Origin: Leucobacter chironomi DSM 19883 | GTDB lineage: Bacteria; Actinomycetota; Actinomycetes; Actinomycetales; Microbacteriaceae | Assembly: GCF_000421845.1 (NCBI RefSeq) | Contig: NZ_ATXU01000011.1 | Coordinates: 17,326-81,325, forward strand | Length of the DNA stretch: 64,000 nt | Reading direction: 5' to 3' | In this document: piece by piece, positions 27,634 to 36,755 of the stretch | How positions within the stretch are numbered: position 1 is the stretch's first letter | Layout of the letters: each line of letters opens with the position of its first letter | Notes under the pieces: generated by a model | Databases searched by the model: none | What the model was told of the DNA's origin: nothing | What the model saw: the letters and a program-made list of their open reading frames with translations, nothing else | Made by a program: the position numbers and the translations under genes

Positions 27634-27857
27634 TGGCCATCGTGGTGCGCATCGACGTCGAGCTCGCGAAGCGCAAGATGAGCGTGGGCGAGTTCGCCGA
27701 GCGCGTCGGCCTGACGCCGGCCAACATCGCCGTACTGAAGAACGGCCGCGCGAAAGCCGTGCGCTTCACCACCCTCGACGCGATGTGCCGGGTACTCGGC
27801 TGCCAGCCGGGCGACCTGCTGGAGTGGGTGCCGGACGACGATACGACCCCTGCCTGA
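27633..27857 (+). CDS. YozG-like XRE-family HTH regulator
   Basis: This 74-residue protein is almost entirely a helix-turn-helix domain: VRIDVELAKRKMSVGEFAERVGLTPANIAVLKNGRAKAVRF and LDAMCRVLGCQPGDLLEWVP are read in two adjoining parts. The CQPGDLLEW ending is typical of YozG-type partners of DUF2975. It probably binds the palindrome over its own promoter. Confidence 0.88.
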   Translation: MAIVVRIDVELAKRKMSVGEFAERVGLTPANIAVLKNGRAKAVRFTTLDAMCRVLGCQPGDLLEWVPDDDTTPA

Positions 27858-27894
27858 AGCCGCCGCGGCACCCCCGATCGCCGACCGGGCCGCC

Positions 27895-29394
27895 TCAGAC
27901 GAGGTCACCCAGCCGCACCGGACGCACCAGCACGCTGCGGCGATCCCGCACCCACACTACGCCGGCAGCCCGGTGCTCGGCACGGGACGCGAAGCGGTAG
28001 CGGTACGACACCACGCGCACCCACCGCGGGCGCTCGCCCCGGAACGGGTCGTCGGCGAGCAGTGCGAGCGTCGGCGCATCGGCCTCCAGCAACCGCGCCA
28101 CCAGCGCGACGAACCAGTCATCGAGCGAGCGGCCGAGCGGCAGGAACCACATCAGCCAGTCGAGCCGCAGGTGATAGGGCGCGAACTGCCGCGGCACGCG
28201 CCGCACATCGCCCGGTTTGCCCTTGAAGCCGTACTCGCGCCACTCCGCGGTCTCGGCATCATCGCCGACGGTGCCCTCGATCACGTATTCGACGCGTTCC
28301 TTCGTGACGGTGCCGAACGCGCCGTACGCGTTTGCGAGCTGCCAGCGGTTGAAGCTCGCGTTCATGAGCTGGCGGCTCGCGAAGAGGTTGCGCAGCGCCT
28401 GCCGGCTCAGCACCACGATGAGCAGCGCGACCGCCGAGGTGAGCCCGAACCAGACGGGCGGGAGACCTCCGAGCCAGGCGGGCGCACCGGATCCGCCGCC
28501 CGCCCCGGCACCGCCTGGCACCCCGCTCCCCGGCACCGAGACCGCGGAGCAGGCCAGCACGATGGTCGCCCAGTTGAGCCACGCGAAGTTGCCGGTGATC
28601 ACGAGCCAGAGCTGCGTCGCGATGATGATGGCGGCGGCAGCGGTGCCGACGAGTGCGGGCGCGGGGCCCGGGAGCCAGAGGCCGAGGATCGGCGCGAACA
28701 GGAAGAACGGCACCACCAGCTGCGCGAAATGGCTGCCGATCGCCTCTGCGCGGTGAAACCAGCCGGGCAGCAGATGCGCCTGCCGGCTGAGCGGCCCCGG
28801 CATCGGCTGCGTCTCATGGTGATACATGAGGGCCGTCAGATCGCGCCATTCCCGCCCGCCGCGCATCTTGATCATGCCGGCGCCGAATTCGAGACGGAAC
28901 ACGAGCCACCAGAACAGCACGATCACGACGGCCGGCGGCGGCTGATCCCGCGACCCCAGGAACGCCGCGAGGAACCCCGCTTCGAGCAGCAGCATCTCCC
29001 ACCCGAAGCCGTAGAAGGTCTGGCCGATGCTCGTGATGGAGAGGTAGCCGGACCACAGCAGCAGGAAGCACAGCATCGGCGCCCAGGGCACCGTCAGCTG
29101 GGGCACGCCCGCGATGAGCAGCGCCGCGAGGGCGATGCCGATCCAGCAGAGGATCGCGAGACGCCGATCGCTGTACCGGATGCGCCGGAACAACGTGGGG
29201 CGCAGCAGCTTCGCCCGCGACGGCGACGACGCCGCCCACTCGAGCAGACGCGGGACGGGCAGCAGGCCGCGCTCCCCGAGCAGGGGCCTGAACTGGCACA
29301 GCGTCGAGACGAAGGCCACGAGGTAGAGCGCGGCGATCCCCCGCTGCAGCACCTCCCGCGCGAACCCGAAATCGATCGCCACGAACCCGTCCAT
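27895..29394 (-). CDS. Lipase maturation factor-family membrane protein
   Basis: The protein has about 499 residues with many membrane helices. LMF-type text includes YLVAFVSTLCQFRPLLGERGLLP, FGWEMLLLEAGFLAAFLG and LFWWLVFRLEFGAGMIKMRGG followed by W(R)DLTALMYHHETQPMP. The C-terminal soluble part is also characteristic. Vertebrate LMF1 helps lipases fold in the ER; bacterial members have no assigned role. The ATG at 29394 (MDGFVAIDFGFAREV) is preferred over a GTG at 29421. The gene is divergent from the NMT1-type transporter. Confidence 0.85.
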   Translation of the reverse strand: MDGFVAIDFGFAREVLQRGIAALYLVAFVSTLCQFRPLLGERGLLPVPRLLEWAASSPSRAKLLRPTLFRRIRYSDRRLAILCWIGIALAALLIAGVPQLTVPWAPMLCFLLLWSGYLSITSIGQTFYGFGWEMLLLEAGFLAAFLGSRDQPPPAVVIVLFWWLVFRLEFGAGMIKMRGGREWRDLTALMYHHETQPMPGPLSRQAHLLPGWFHRAEAIGSHFAQLVVPFFLFAPILGLWLPGPAPALVGTAAAAIIIATQLWLVITGNFAWLNWATIVLACSAVSVPGSGVPGGAGAGGGSGAPAWLGGLPPVWFGLTSAVALLIVVLSRQALRNLFASRQLMNASFNRWQLANAYGAFGTVTKERVEYVIEGTVGDDAETAEWREYGFKGKPGDVRRVPRQFAPYHLRLDWLMWFLPLGRSLDDWFVALVARLLEADAPTLALLADDPFRGERPRWVRVVSYRYRFASRAEHRAAGVVWVRDRRSVLVRPVRLGDLV

Positions 29395-29430
29395 GCCGCC
29401 GAGGCTACGCTTCCCGGACACGCCTGACCA

Positions 29431-29495
29431 GGGGTTGCCACAGCTCGGGAGGCCGCCGCAACCCCCTGAGGGGTGCGCGATCGCGCACTTAGACT
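29431..29495 (+). promoter_or_regulatory. Structured promoter region of the 29.6-33.1 kb ABC operon
   Basis: Arms GGGGTTGC (29431-29438) and GCAACCCC (29458-29465) can pair, but the second arm also pairs in ACCCC-CTGA-GGGGT (29461-29474), so the two folds exclude each other. A 16-base perfect palindrome GTGCGCGATCGCGCAC (29473-29488) adjoins a TAGACT -10-like box at 29490-29495. This is consistent with an operator. No TPP-riboswitch core is present. Confidence 0.4.
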
Positions 29496-29556
29496 GTGGG
29501 CACGCGCCGGGCGCGATGTGGCCCCGAGCGCGCAGGAGTCGATCTTCGGAGGCCGC

Positions 29557-30582
29557 ATGTCAGCACCAGCTCTCACCCGCCGCGCACTGCTGGGGAGCGC
29601 GGGCGCGCTCGCTCTCGGCGGTCTCGTGGGATGCGCCCGCGGCTCCGCCCCCGCCGGCGGCCCGGCGGAGGTCACCTACCAGCTGTCGTGGACGCACTCG
29701 GTGCAGTTCGGCGGCACGTATCTCGCGCAGGATCGCGGGCTGTTCGACCAGCTCGACCTCTCGGTGCGGCTCGCGGCGGGCGGCCCGAACGTGGCTGGCG
29801 ACACGAGCACGGTGAGCGGCGCCGCGCTCATGAACATCTCCGCCGCCGACGGGGTGGCGCGCTCGAACGCCGAGGGCGCCGACCTCGTCATCATCGGCGC
29901 CCAGTACCAGAAGAGCCCGGGTACGATCCTGTCGCTCGCCGACGCGCCGCTGCAGCAGCCCGGCGATCTCGCGGGCGCCCGGATCGGCGTGGCGGGCACC
30001 GACACCCCCGCGCTCGACGCCTTCCTGGCGCTGAACGACCTCGACGCCGACGACGTGGAGTTCGTGCCGAGCCAGTACGATCCCGCTGTGCTCACCGCAG
30101 GCCAGGTCGACGGCCTCTTCTGCTTCTACAACGACCTGCCGGTCGCTCTCGCCGTGCAGGGGGTCGAGGCGCACTCGATGCTGCTGGCCGACTTCGGATA
30201 CAACCCGATGAGCCAGACCTACACGGTGCTGCGGTCGAGCCTCGACGACGAGGAGCAGCGCGACCGGATCGTGCGGCTGATGCGCGGCGATGCCCAGGGG
30301 TGGCAGCTGTATCAGCAGGATCCGGCGGCCGCGGCCGAGCTCGTCGTGGAGATGTACCCCGACGCGGGGCTCGATCTCGCCACCCAGCGGAAACAGGCGG
30401 AGGTGCAGCTCGACATCATGTTCTCGGAGGCGACCGACGAGTTCGGCTTCGGCTGGTTCACCGGAGAGCAGGTGGATCAGAACCTGCGCCTGTTCGAGGT
30501 GCTCGGCATCGAGGGCGCGACGGAACAGCTGTGGGATCACTCGATCCTCGAAGAGGTCTACGAGAACGGTCCCACCGCGTGA
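29557..30582 (+). CDS. NMT1/THI5-type ABC transporter substrate-binding lipoprotein
   Basis: The protein has 341 residues. An RR-containing signal (LTRRALLGSAGALALGG) with lipobox LVGC suggests Tat export and lipidation. The mature part begins VTYQLSWTHSVQFGGTYLAQDRGLFD, the NMT1/THI5-like signature, and continues with PGTILSLADAPLQQPGDLAG and FVPSQYDPAVLTAGQVDG. Relatives bind thiamine-precursor pyrimidines (ThiY), sulfonates or other small ring compounds; the ligand is not determinable here. CGGAGG precedes the ATG. The stop overlaps the ATPase start (GTGA). Confidence 0.85.
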   Translation: MSAPALTRRALLGSAGALALGGLVGCARGSAPAGGPAEVTYQLSWTHSVQFGGTYLAQDRGLFDQLDLSVRLAAGGPNVAGDTSTVSGAALMNISAADGVARSNAEGADLVIIGAQYQKSPGTILSLADAPLQQPGDLAGARIGVAGTDTPALDAFLALNDLDADDVEFVPSQYDPAVLTAGQVDGLFCFYNDLPVALAVQGVEAHSMLLADFGYNPMSQTYTVLRSSLDDEEQRDRIVRLMRGDAQGWQLYQQDPAAAAELVVEMYPDAGLDLATQRKQAEVQLDIMFSEATDEFGFGWFTGEQVDQNLRLFEVLGIEGATEQLWDHSILEEVYENGPTA

Positions 30583-31415
30583 GTGCCGCCGAGGCCGCGG
30601 CCGACGTCGGTTCGGGCGCCGGGGCCGCGAGCGCGGCCCCGCAGGTGGTGTGCACGGCGCTCGCCAAGACCTTCCCCGCCGGGCGCGAGGCCCTGCGCGT
30701 GCTCGACCCCCTGGACCTGACTCTCGAAGCGGGCTCGGTGACGGCGCTCGTCGGCCCGTCGGGCTGCGGCAAGTCGACGCTGCTGCGCATCATCGCGGGC
30801 CTCGAACGGCCCGATACCGGCGGATCGGTGCGGATCGGCGGCGACGATCCGGCTGCGGTGCGCCGCCGGGGCGAACTCGCGATCGCCTTCCAGGACGCAT
30901 CGCTGCTGCCCTGGCGCACGACCGCGGGCAATGTGGCGCTCGCGCAGCGCCTCGCGAGGCGGCCCGTCGACCGCGAGCGCATCGCCGAGCTGCTGCGACT
31001 GGTCGGCCTGGAGGGCTTCGAGCAGGTGCGACCGGCGCAGCTGTCCGGCGGCATGCGGCAGCGCGCGGCGATCGCCCGCTGCCTCATCACCGAACCGCGC
31101 CTGCTGCTGCTCGACGAGCCCTTCGGCGCCGTCGACGAGCTCACCCGCAGGCGGCTCAACATCGAGCTGCCGCCGCTGTGGTCGGGCGCGCAGACCACCA
31201 CCCTGCTCGTGACCCACTCGATCTCGGAGGCGGTGCTGCTGGCCGATCGGGTGCTCGTGATGTCGCCGCGACCGGGCTCGGTGGTGGCGGACATCCCCGT
31301 CGATCTCGAACGCCCGCGCAGCCTCGAACACGTCCACAGCGCTCGGTTCGCCGAGCTCACCGAGCGCATCGGCGCACTGCTCGGCGTCGACGAACCTGCC
31401 GGCGCACGGGGCTGA
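30579..31415 (+). CDS. ABC transporter ATPase (SsuB/TauB/ThiZ-like)
   Basis: The 278-residue ATPase has Walker [11 protein letters not shown]-loop AFQDASLLPWR, signature LSGGMRQRAAIAR, Walker B LLLLDEPFGAVDE and H-loop LLVTHSISEAVLLADRVLVMSPRPG. The LPWRT and MSPRPG texts are typical of the nitrate/taurine/thiamine-precursor ATPase group. A nonconserved Ala-rich N-terminus follows the GTG start. It sits between its binding protein and permease genes. Confidence 0.92.
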   Translation: MSAAEAAADVGSGAGAASAAPQVVCTALAKTFPAGREALRVLDPLDLTLEAGSVTALVGPSGCGKSTLLRIIAGLERPDTGGSVRIGGDDPAAVRRRGELAIAFQDASLLPWRTTAGNVALAQRLARRPVDRERIAELLRLVGLEGFEQVRPAQLSGGMRQRAAIARCLITEPRLLLLDEPFGAVDELTRRRLNIELPPLWSGAQTTTLLVTHSISEAVLLADRVLVMSPRPGSVVADIPVDLERPRSLEHVHSARFAELTERIGALLGVDEPAGARG

Positions 31416-31418
31416 ACG

Positions 31419-33091
31419 ATGGTGCTGACCGCGACCCGGGCCGAGCGCCGCGGGACCGGGCCCGGCGACGGAGCCGGGCCCGGCGATGACGCCCGCGGCC
31501 CGCGCCGCCGAGCACGGCGCTGGGCAGCGGTGCTGCGCACCGTGCTCGGCTGGCTCGTGGTGATCGGCGTGTGGGAGCTGCTGGGGCGCACGCTGCTCGC
31601 CGGGCGGCACCTCATCGGCACCCCGTCGGGCATCGCGGTCAAGCTGGTCGAGAACGCCGAGGTCTACGGCCGCGGGCTGCTGTTCACCTCGCGCGAGGCG
31701 CTGGCCGGCTACCTGCTCGGCAACCTCGCCGCGGTCGCGCTCGCGCTGCTGGTCGTGCTGCTGCCGGGCGTGGAGCGCCTCGTGCTGCGCTTCGCCCTCG
31801 TGGTCTACTGCCTGCCCCTCGTGGCGCTGGGCCCGCTGCTGCGGCTCGTGTACGGCTTCGGCGACGGGCCGCAGATCACGCTCGCCGCGCTGGCGGTCTT
31901 CTACCTCACGCTCGTGCCACTGCTCGTGGGGCTGCGCGCGGTGCCCCGCTCGTGGCTCGACCTCACCGCCTCCTACGGCCGCGGACGCTGGACCACTCTC
32001 GTCACGGTGCGGGCACGGGCGGCGCTGCCCTACCTGATGGCGGGTCTGCAGGCCTCGGTTCCCGCGGCGTTCCTCGGCGCGCTCGTCGGCGAGTTCACGG
32101 GTGCCGAGCGGGGGCTCGGCGTGCTGTCGATCCTCGCCCTGCGCAGCCTCGACACCGACGGCCTGTGGGCGCTGATGCTGCTGAGCGCGGCCGTGTCGCT
32201 CATCGGCTACGGCGTCGTGTCGGCGGTCGCGCGTCGCGTCGCGCCCGATCGGCCGACGGTGCTGCTCGCGCCGCCCGGCTCGGCCCCGCGCCGGTCCCCG
32301 CTGGCGCGCTGGGGGCGGGCCGTCGGAGGGGTGCTCGCGACGACCGCGCTCGTGCTCGTCGTGTGGGTCGCCCTCTTCGAAGCGCTCGACCTCAACCCGT
32401 ACTTCGCGAAACGGCCGTGGGATGTCTGGGACTGGCTCGTCGCCTCGGGCGACGCGGGCGAGCACCGCGCCGAACTGCTCGCGGCCACGGGCGAGACCGT
32501 GGCCGTGGCGATCCCGGGCTACTTCGCGGGCCTCGCGACGGGGCTGCTGCTCGCGGTCGCGTTCTCGCTGTCGTCGCGGGTGCGCCGCGCACTCACCCCG
32601 GTCGCGGTCGCGCTGCGGTGCGGTGCGTGCCCATCATCGCGATCGCTCCCCTGCTGGTCGCCGCCCTCGGCCGCGGCCCCTTCGGCACCGCCGTGGTGGT
32701 CGCCATCATGACGTTCTTCCCCACCCTCGTCTCGTGCCTCTACGGTCTGCGGCAGCTCCCGGGCCAGGTCGCCGACGTCTTCGCGAGTTATGCGGCGTCC
32801 TCGCCGCGGGTGCTGCTGCTCGGCCGGCTGCCCGCGATGGCGCCCGCGTTCTTCTCGGCCGCCCGCATCGCGGCACCCACCGCGCTGCTCGCCGCCACGG
32901 TGGCCGAGTGGCTCGCCACCGGCACGGGGCTCGGCAACCTGATGGCGGTCGATGCGGCGACGAGCCGCTACACCTCGCTGTGGGCGACGGTGGTGGTGGT
33001 CACCCTGCTCTCCCTCGTCGCGTACGCGCTCGTCGAGTTCGTCGAGGCGCGCGTGCTGGCCCGGGTCGCGCCGGAGCAGACCCGGTGGTGA
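31419..33091 (+). pseudogene. Fused double permease of the NMT1-type transporter, frameshifted
   Basis: Frame 1 (31419 to about 32620) carries a complete permease domain with LTASYGRGRWTTLVTVRARAALPYL and the start of a second. Frame 2 carries the rest: VPIIAIAPLLVAALGRG, EEA-like FASYAASSPRVLLLGRLPAMAP and a C-terminal TM region. The junction is a perfect tandem duplication of GCGGT (32615-32619, 32620-32624). Removing one copy restores LRCVPIIAIAPLL in one frame. The intact protein would be a single-chain two-domain permease of about 555 residues. It is either inactivated, phase-variable or a sequencing artefact. Confidence 0.85.
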
Positions 33092-33106
33092 GGGCGGCGT
33101 GCAGCG

Positions 33107-34153
33107 TCAGGGGTGCGGATCCGCCCCGTCGAACGCCCCCGCGATGATCCGCGCTGCGGCCTCCCAGGCGGGCAGCCGCGTCCGCTGCGCGGCCGCCCGA
33201 TCCCGCCACCGCTCGCGGAGCGCGGGATCGGCGAGCCAGTCGTGCAGCACCCGCGTCAGCCGACCGGCCTCCCCCGGCGGGAACACGGCGCCCGCGCCCT
33301 GCTGCGCCTCGGTCGCGCCGGTGCCGAGGGGCACGATCGAGGGGATGCCCCGACCCAGCGCCTCGCTGACGACCATGCCGTAGGCCTCGGCGCGCGCAGT
33401 GTGCACCAGCAGATCAGTGCGACGCCAGATCTCGTCGAGCTCGGCCCCCGCGCGCGGGCCCGTGATCTCGATGCGATCCGCGAGCCCCGCCCCGGCGACG
33501 CGCCGCCGCAGCTCATCGCCGAGATCGGCGTCAGCGAGCGGGCCCACCAGCCGCGCCGTCCACGGCAGCCCGCGCAGCGCGACGAGCGCCGCGACGAGGG
33601 TGAGCGGATCCTTCGTCTCGGTGACGCGCGCCAGCCAGAGCAGCGCGGGCGCCCGACCGTCGCGCTCAGAACCCGGCGCCGGATCCGCCATCGCGACCCC
33701 GGGCACCGCGACCAGCGCGTCGCGCCGGCCGTACCGCCGCGCCACCTCGCGCGCGGTCCACGCGCTCGTCGCGACGACGGCGCTCGCCGCCCGCACGGCC
33801 CGCCCCTCCGACGCGGCGAGCGCGTCACGATCATCGCTCGGCAGGGAGAGGTCGTCGGCGGGGAAGTAGTGCATCAGCACGACCACGGTGCGTCCCTCCC
33901 CCGTCGCGGCCTCGATCGCCTCGGGTGCCGCCGCGGCCACGATGTTGTCGACCAGCCAGAGACGTTCGGCCTGGAGAAGCGTCGCGAAGCGCTCGCGGTC
34001 GCCGGGGCCGGGCACCGGCCACGCCCCGACGACGGGGTGCTCGCGCAGCTCGATCCCGCGCCTTCGCAGCTCGGCCGAGACCTCGTCGTCGTAGCGGTTG
34101 CCGCCGCTCGCCACGTCGCTGCGCCACCGCGCGAAGCCGATCCCGTGCCCCAT
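33107..34153 (-). CDS. GT4-family glycosyltransferase
   Basis: The 348-residue protein lacks a membrane helix. The C-terminal half has the GT-B donor-site pattern: LLWLARVTETKDPLTLVAALV, then IEITGPRAGAELDEIWRRTDLLVHTARAEAYGMVVSEALGRGIPSI, shown in pieces. This matches GT4 retaining glycosyltransferases, with the E-x7-E region in AEAYGMVVSEAL. The acceptor and sugar cannot be inferred. It is not clearly linked to the adjacent transporter. Confidence 0.85.
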   Translation of the reverse strand: MGHGIGFARWRSDVASGGNRYDDEVSAELRRRGIELREHPVVGAWPVPGPGDRERFATLLQAERLWLVDNIVAAAAPEAIEAATGEGRTVVVLMHYFPADDLSLPSDDRDALAASEGRAVRAASAVVATSAWTAREVARRYGRRDALVAVPGVAMADPAPGSERDGRAPALLWLARVTETKDPLTLVAALVALRGLPWTARLVGPLADADLGDELRRRVAGAGLADRIEITGPRAGAELDEIWRRTDLLVHTARAEAYGMVVSEALGRGIPSIVPLGTGATEAQQGAGAVFPPGEAGRLTRVLHDWLADPALRERWRDRAAAQRTRLPAWEAAARIIAGAFDGADPHP

Positions 34154-34330
34154 GCCGCCTCACCCCGTTCGCACCGCCCGGCGTCGGGAGCGACCGCCGC
34201 CCCCTCGCCTCTGCGCCTCACCGCCGATCCTAGGTTCGCGCGCGAAGCATGACGAGGGGCTTGTGGCAAGGGCATTTCGCTGCCACCGAACTCCCGTGAC
34301 TGCGCGCCGGCGCTGCGGCAGGGTGGAGGC

Positions 34331-34798
34331 ATGACTCCCACCGAGACCCGCACCGTCGTCACCCGCACCATCGACGCGCCTACGAAGGCCATCTTCAATC
34401 TGCTGACACTGCCGGCCCGGCATCCCGAGTTCGACGGCTCGGGCATGGTGCGCTCCGACGAGAAGTCGCAGCGCATCCAGGGCGTGGGCGACGTCTTCGT
34501 CATGAACATGCACCGCGAATCCGTGGGCGAGTACCAGATGCACAACCATGTCACCGCCTACGACGAGAACAAGATGGTCGGCTGGCAGCCCGCCCAGGCC
34601 CACAACCCCGACGAGCCCGACGGCTGGGAGTGGCTCTACGAGCTCGAGGCGATCGACTCGGGATCGACCCTGGTCACCCTCAGCTACGACTGGTCGCGGG
34701 TGACCGATCCGCAGCTCGTATCGATCTTCCCGGGCGTCTCGGAGGCGCAGCTCGAAGAGTCGCTGAACCTGCTCGCAGCCGCGGTCTCCGACGCCTGA
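34331..34798 (+). CDS. SRPBCC-family protein
   Basis: The 155-residue protein has the START-like fold pattern: TRTIDAPTKAIFNLLTLPARHPEFDG at the N-terminus, a middle beta-sheet and a C-terminal helix ESLNLLAAAVSD. Actinobacterial polyketide-cyclase/SRPBCC proteins of this size bind hydrophobic ligands, but their function is usually unknown. Its last 115 bases overlap the 3' end of the opposite-strand gene below. Confidence 0.82.
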   Translation: MTPTETRTVVTRTIDAPTKAIFNLLTLPARHPEFDGSGMVRSDEKSQRIQGVGDVFVMNMHRESVGEYQMHNHVTAYDENKMVGWQPAQAHNPDEPDGWEWLYELEAIDSGSTLVTLSYDWSRVTDPQLVSIFPGVSEAQLEESLNLLAAAVSDA

Positions 34799-35685
34799 TC
34801 GGAGACCGCGAGATCGGGCGTGCGCCGCGATCCGCGCCGCACCGAGCCCGCCGCGCGCTTCGCCGAGCGCCCCACCGCGCCCGCGCCCGCCGCGATCGAA
34901 CCGCCCGCGGTGCGCGCGCCGCGCAGGATGCGGCGCTCGATCCGCTCCGCACCCTCGCGGGGTGCGAGCTCCGGGGCGAAGCCAGCGGGCGCCGGGCCGA
35001 AGGAGCGGCGCGAGGCCGCGACCACGCGGCGCCCCAGGATGTGATTGCCCGCGCCGCCCACCGCGGCTCCGATGCCGAACGGCAGCGCCTTGCCCACGAT
35101 CGAGCCGCCGCCGATCTTCGCGAAGTGGTGCACGAAGGAGCGCTGCAGCTTGTCGAGCACCGGCCGCACCGCGCCGCGCGGCAGTGACTTCGTCACCACC
35201 TCGCCCCAGAACCCCGATCGTCCGATGCCGCCGCCCGCGACCTGCTTCGTGAACTGCCCGAGCAGCTCCCCCGCCTCCTGCCCGAGCATGAGCGTCATCA
35301 CGAGCATCCGGGCGCGGTCCGGGTTCTCGACCGGAATGCCGTGCACCTCCGCGACCGACTGCGCGAACAGGGCGGTGCTCTCCAGGAAGCCCACCGTCTC
35401 GACGCCCGAGAGCGCGAGCGTCGCCGGTGTGCTGATCGCGGGGATGACGGCCGTCGCACCGACCGCGGCACCACCGCTCGTGATCGCGAGCAGGTAGCGG
35501 CGCTCCAGGATGCGGATCACCTGATCCGGTGCGGCCTGCGGGTGGCGCAGGCGCACGCTGCGGATGTGCGCGAGCACCACCGGGCGCTGCACCGCGAGCG
35601 CACGGTCGAGCGCACGGGCGAAGGCGGGGCGGTGCTCCGGAGGTTCTGGCGCCGTGACGACGACGGCGTGCTGCAGTTCGTTCAC
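34684..35685 (-). CDS. Conserved actinobacterial protein of unknown function with Gly/Ala-rich hydrophobic segments
   Basis: The 333-residue protein begins MNELQHAVVVTAPEPPEHRPAF and has hydrophobic glycine-rich segments (ITSGGAAVGATAVIPAIS, LPFGIGAAVGGAGNHILG) that may associate with membranes. FLESTALFAQSVAEVHGIPVENPDRARMLVMTLML is well ordered, but the C-terminal 80 residues are Arg/Ser-rich and disordered. No catalytic motif is recognised. The 3' end runs 115 bases into the SRPBCC gene on the other strand, an antisense overlap. Confidence 0.65.
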   Translation of the reverse strand: MNELQHAVVVTAPEPPEHRPAFARALDRALAVQRPVVLAHIRSVRLRHPQAAPDQVIRILERRYLLAITSGGAAVGATAVIPAISTPATLALSGVETVGFLESTALFAQSVAEVHGIPVENPDRARMLVMTLMLGQEAGELLGQFTKQVAGGGIGRSGFWGEVVTKSLPRGAVRPVLDKLQRSFVHHFAKIGGGSIVGKALPFGIGAAVGGAGNHILGRRVVAASRRSFGPAPAGFAPELAPREGAERIERRILRGARTAGGSIAAGAGAVGRSAKRAAGSVRRGSRRTPDLAVSDQASETAAASRFSDSSSCASETPGKIDTSCGSVTRDQS

Positions 35686-35783
35686 GCGGCGATTGTACGG
35701 AGCGGAGGTGGAAGCCCGGGGAATGCGTTCGGAGGCGTTGACTCCCCCGCGCCGCGGTGCCAGGGTGGAGATGGAGGTGCGCC

Positions 35784-35972
35784 ATGCGCGAGTACTCGTT
35801 CGTCAGCATTCCGATCACGCGCCGCCGCGAGGGCGCGGCGCTCGAAGTCGACTACCGCGACGTGATCCGCGAGCGGGCCGAGCACGGCTGGGAGTTCGTC
35901 CAGGCGATCCCATTCGACGCGCACGCCGATCCGCGTCTCGATCTCGTCTTCACCCGGAAGGGGCCACGATGA
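35784..35972 (+). CDS. DUF4177-like small protein
   Basis: The 62-residue protein MREYSFVSIPITRRREGAAL ends with ERAEHGWEFVQAIPFDAHADPRLDLVFTRKG. The GWEFVQ and final RLDLVFTR strand are DUF4177 features. A GGAGG site sits 7 bases before the ATG. The stop overlaps the next start by 4 bases. The function is unknown. Confidence 0.75.
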   Translation: MREYSFVSIPITRRREGAALEVDYRDVIRERAEHGWEFVQAIPFDAHADPRLDLVFTRKGPR

Positions 35973-36508
35973 AGCATCCGCTGCGCCTGCTGCAGGCGTT
36001 CACACTGTTCTCGGCCGGACTGTTCGGCCTGTTCGTCTTCGCCGGCAACCTCATGGACTACGACTCGAACCACCAGTTCGTGAAGCACGTGCTCTCGATG
36101 GACACCACCTTCGAGGGCAACGCGCTCATGTGGCGCGCGATCACGGCGCCCTGGGTGTGGACCCTCGGCTATATCGGCATCATCGTGGCCGAGGGCGCGT
36201 TCGCGGCGCTCGCGATCGTGGGCGCGGTGAAGCTGTTCATGCGGCGCGCGGCCGGGGCCGCCGAGTACGACGCGGCGCGTAAGTGGGGCTACGCGGCCTA
36301 CGCGCTCGGTTTCGCGATCTGGTTCATCGGCTTCATCGTGGTCGGCTCGGAGTGGTTCGCGATGTGGCAGTCCGACACGTGGAACGGCAAGGACACCGCG
36401 ATGGGCATCGTCACGCTGTGGGCCGGCTTCGCCGTGCTGCTCGCGATGAACGAGCCGCGCGAGACTAGGGCGCAGGAGGGCGAGCCGCTCGCACGCGAGA
36501 ACCGGTAG
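35969..36508 (+). CDS. DUF2165-family membrane protein
   Basis: The 179-residue protein has four hydrophobic helices and the typical texts NLMDYDSNHQFVKHVLSMD and SEWFAMWQSDTWNG. These define DUF2165, a small integral membrane family of unknown function. It is translationally coupled to the DUF4177-like gene through ATGA. Confidence 0.88.
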   Translation: MKHPLRLLQAFTLFSAGLFGLFVFAGNLMDYDSNHQFVKHVLSMDTTFEGNALMWRAITAPWVWTLGYIGIIVAEGAFAALAIVGAVKLFMRRAAGAAEYDAARKWGYAAYALGFAIWFIGFIVVGSEWFAMWQSDTWNGKDTAMGIVTLWAGFAVLLAMNEPRETRAQEGEPLARENR

Positions 36509-36755
36509 GCACGGAGCGGCGGCGGCGCGGTGCGCCCCGCGCGCGGAGCGCACCTCAGCCCGCCGACGAAAACGCGTAGTGCTCGGCGGCCTCGGCCACT
36601 CGGTGGTTGTGCTCGATCGTGTCGTTGCAGGCGGCGACCGCCTCCGCACCTGGCAGCCCGGAAACCGCTCCCGTGCAGAGAAATCGCCTAAGCTGGCTTC
36701 GGACATTGGGGGGTGTCATGCCGGGCAGGGGATCGCACATCGCGAGCGGCGATAC

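Noticed and set aside
29427..29556. TPP riboswitch before the NMT1-type transporter
   Set aside because: The conserved CUGAGA and ACCUGAUCUGG cores are absent; only unrelated stems and a palindrome are visible.
36555..36740. A 61-codon minus-strand frame before the surface protein gene
   Set aside because: No ribosome site, no family similarity and it covers the promoter region of the plus-strand gene.
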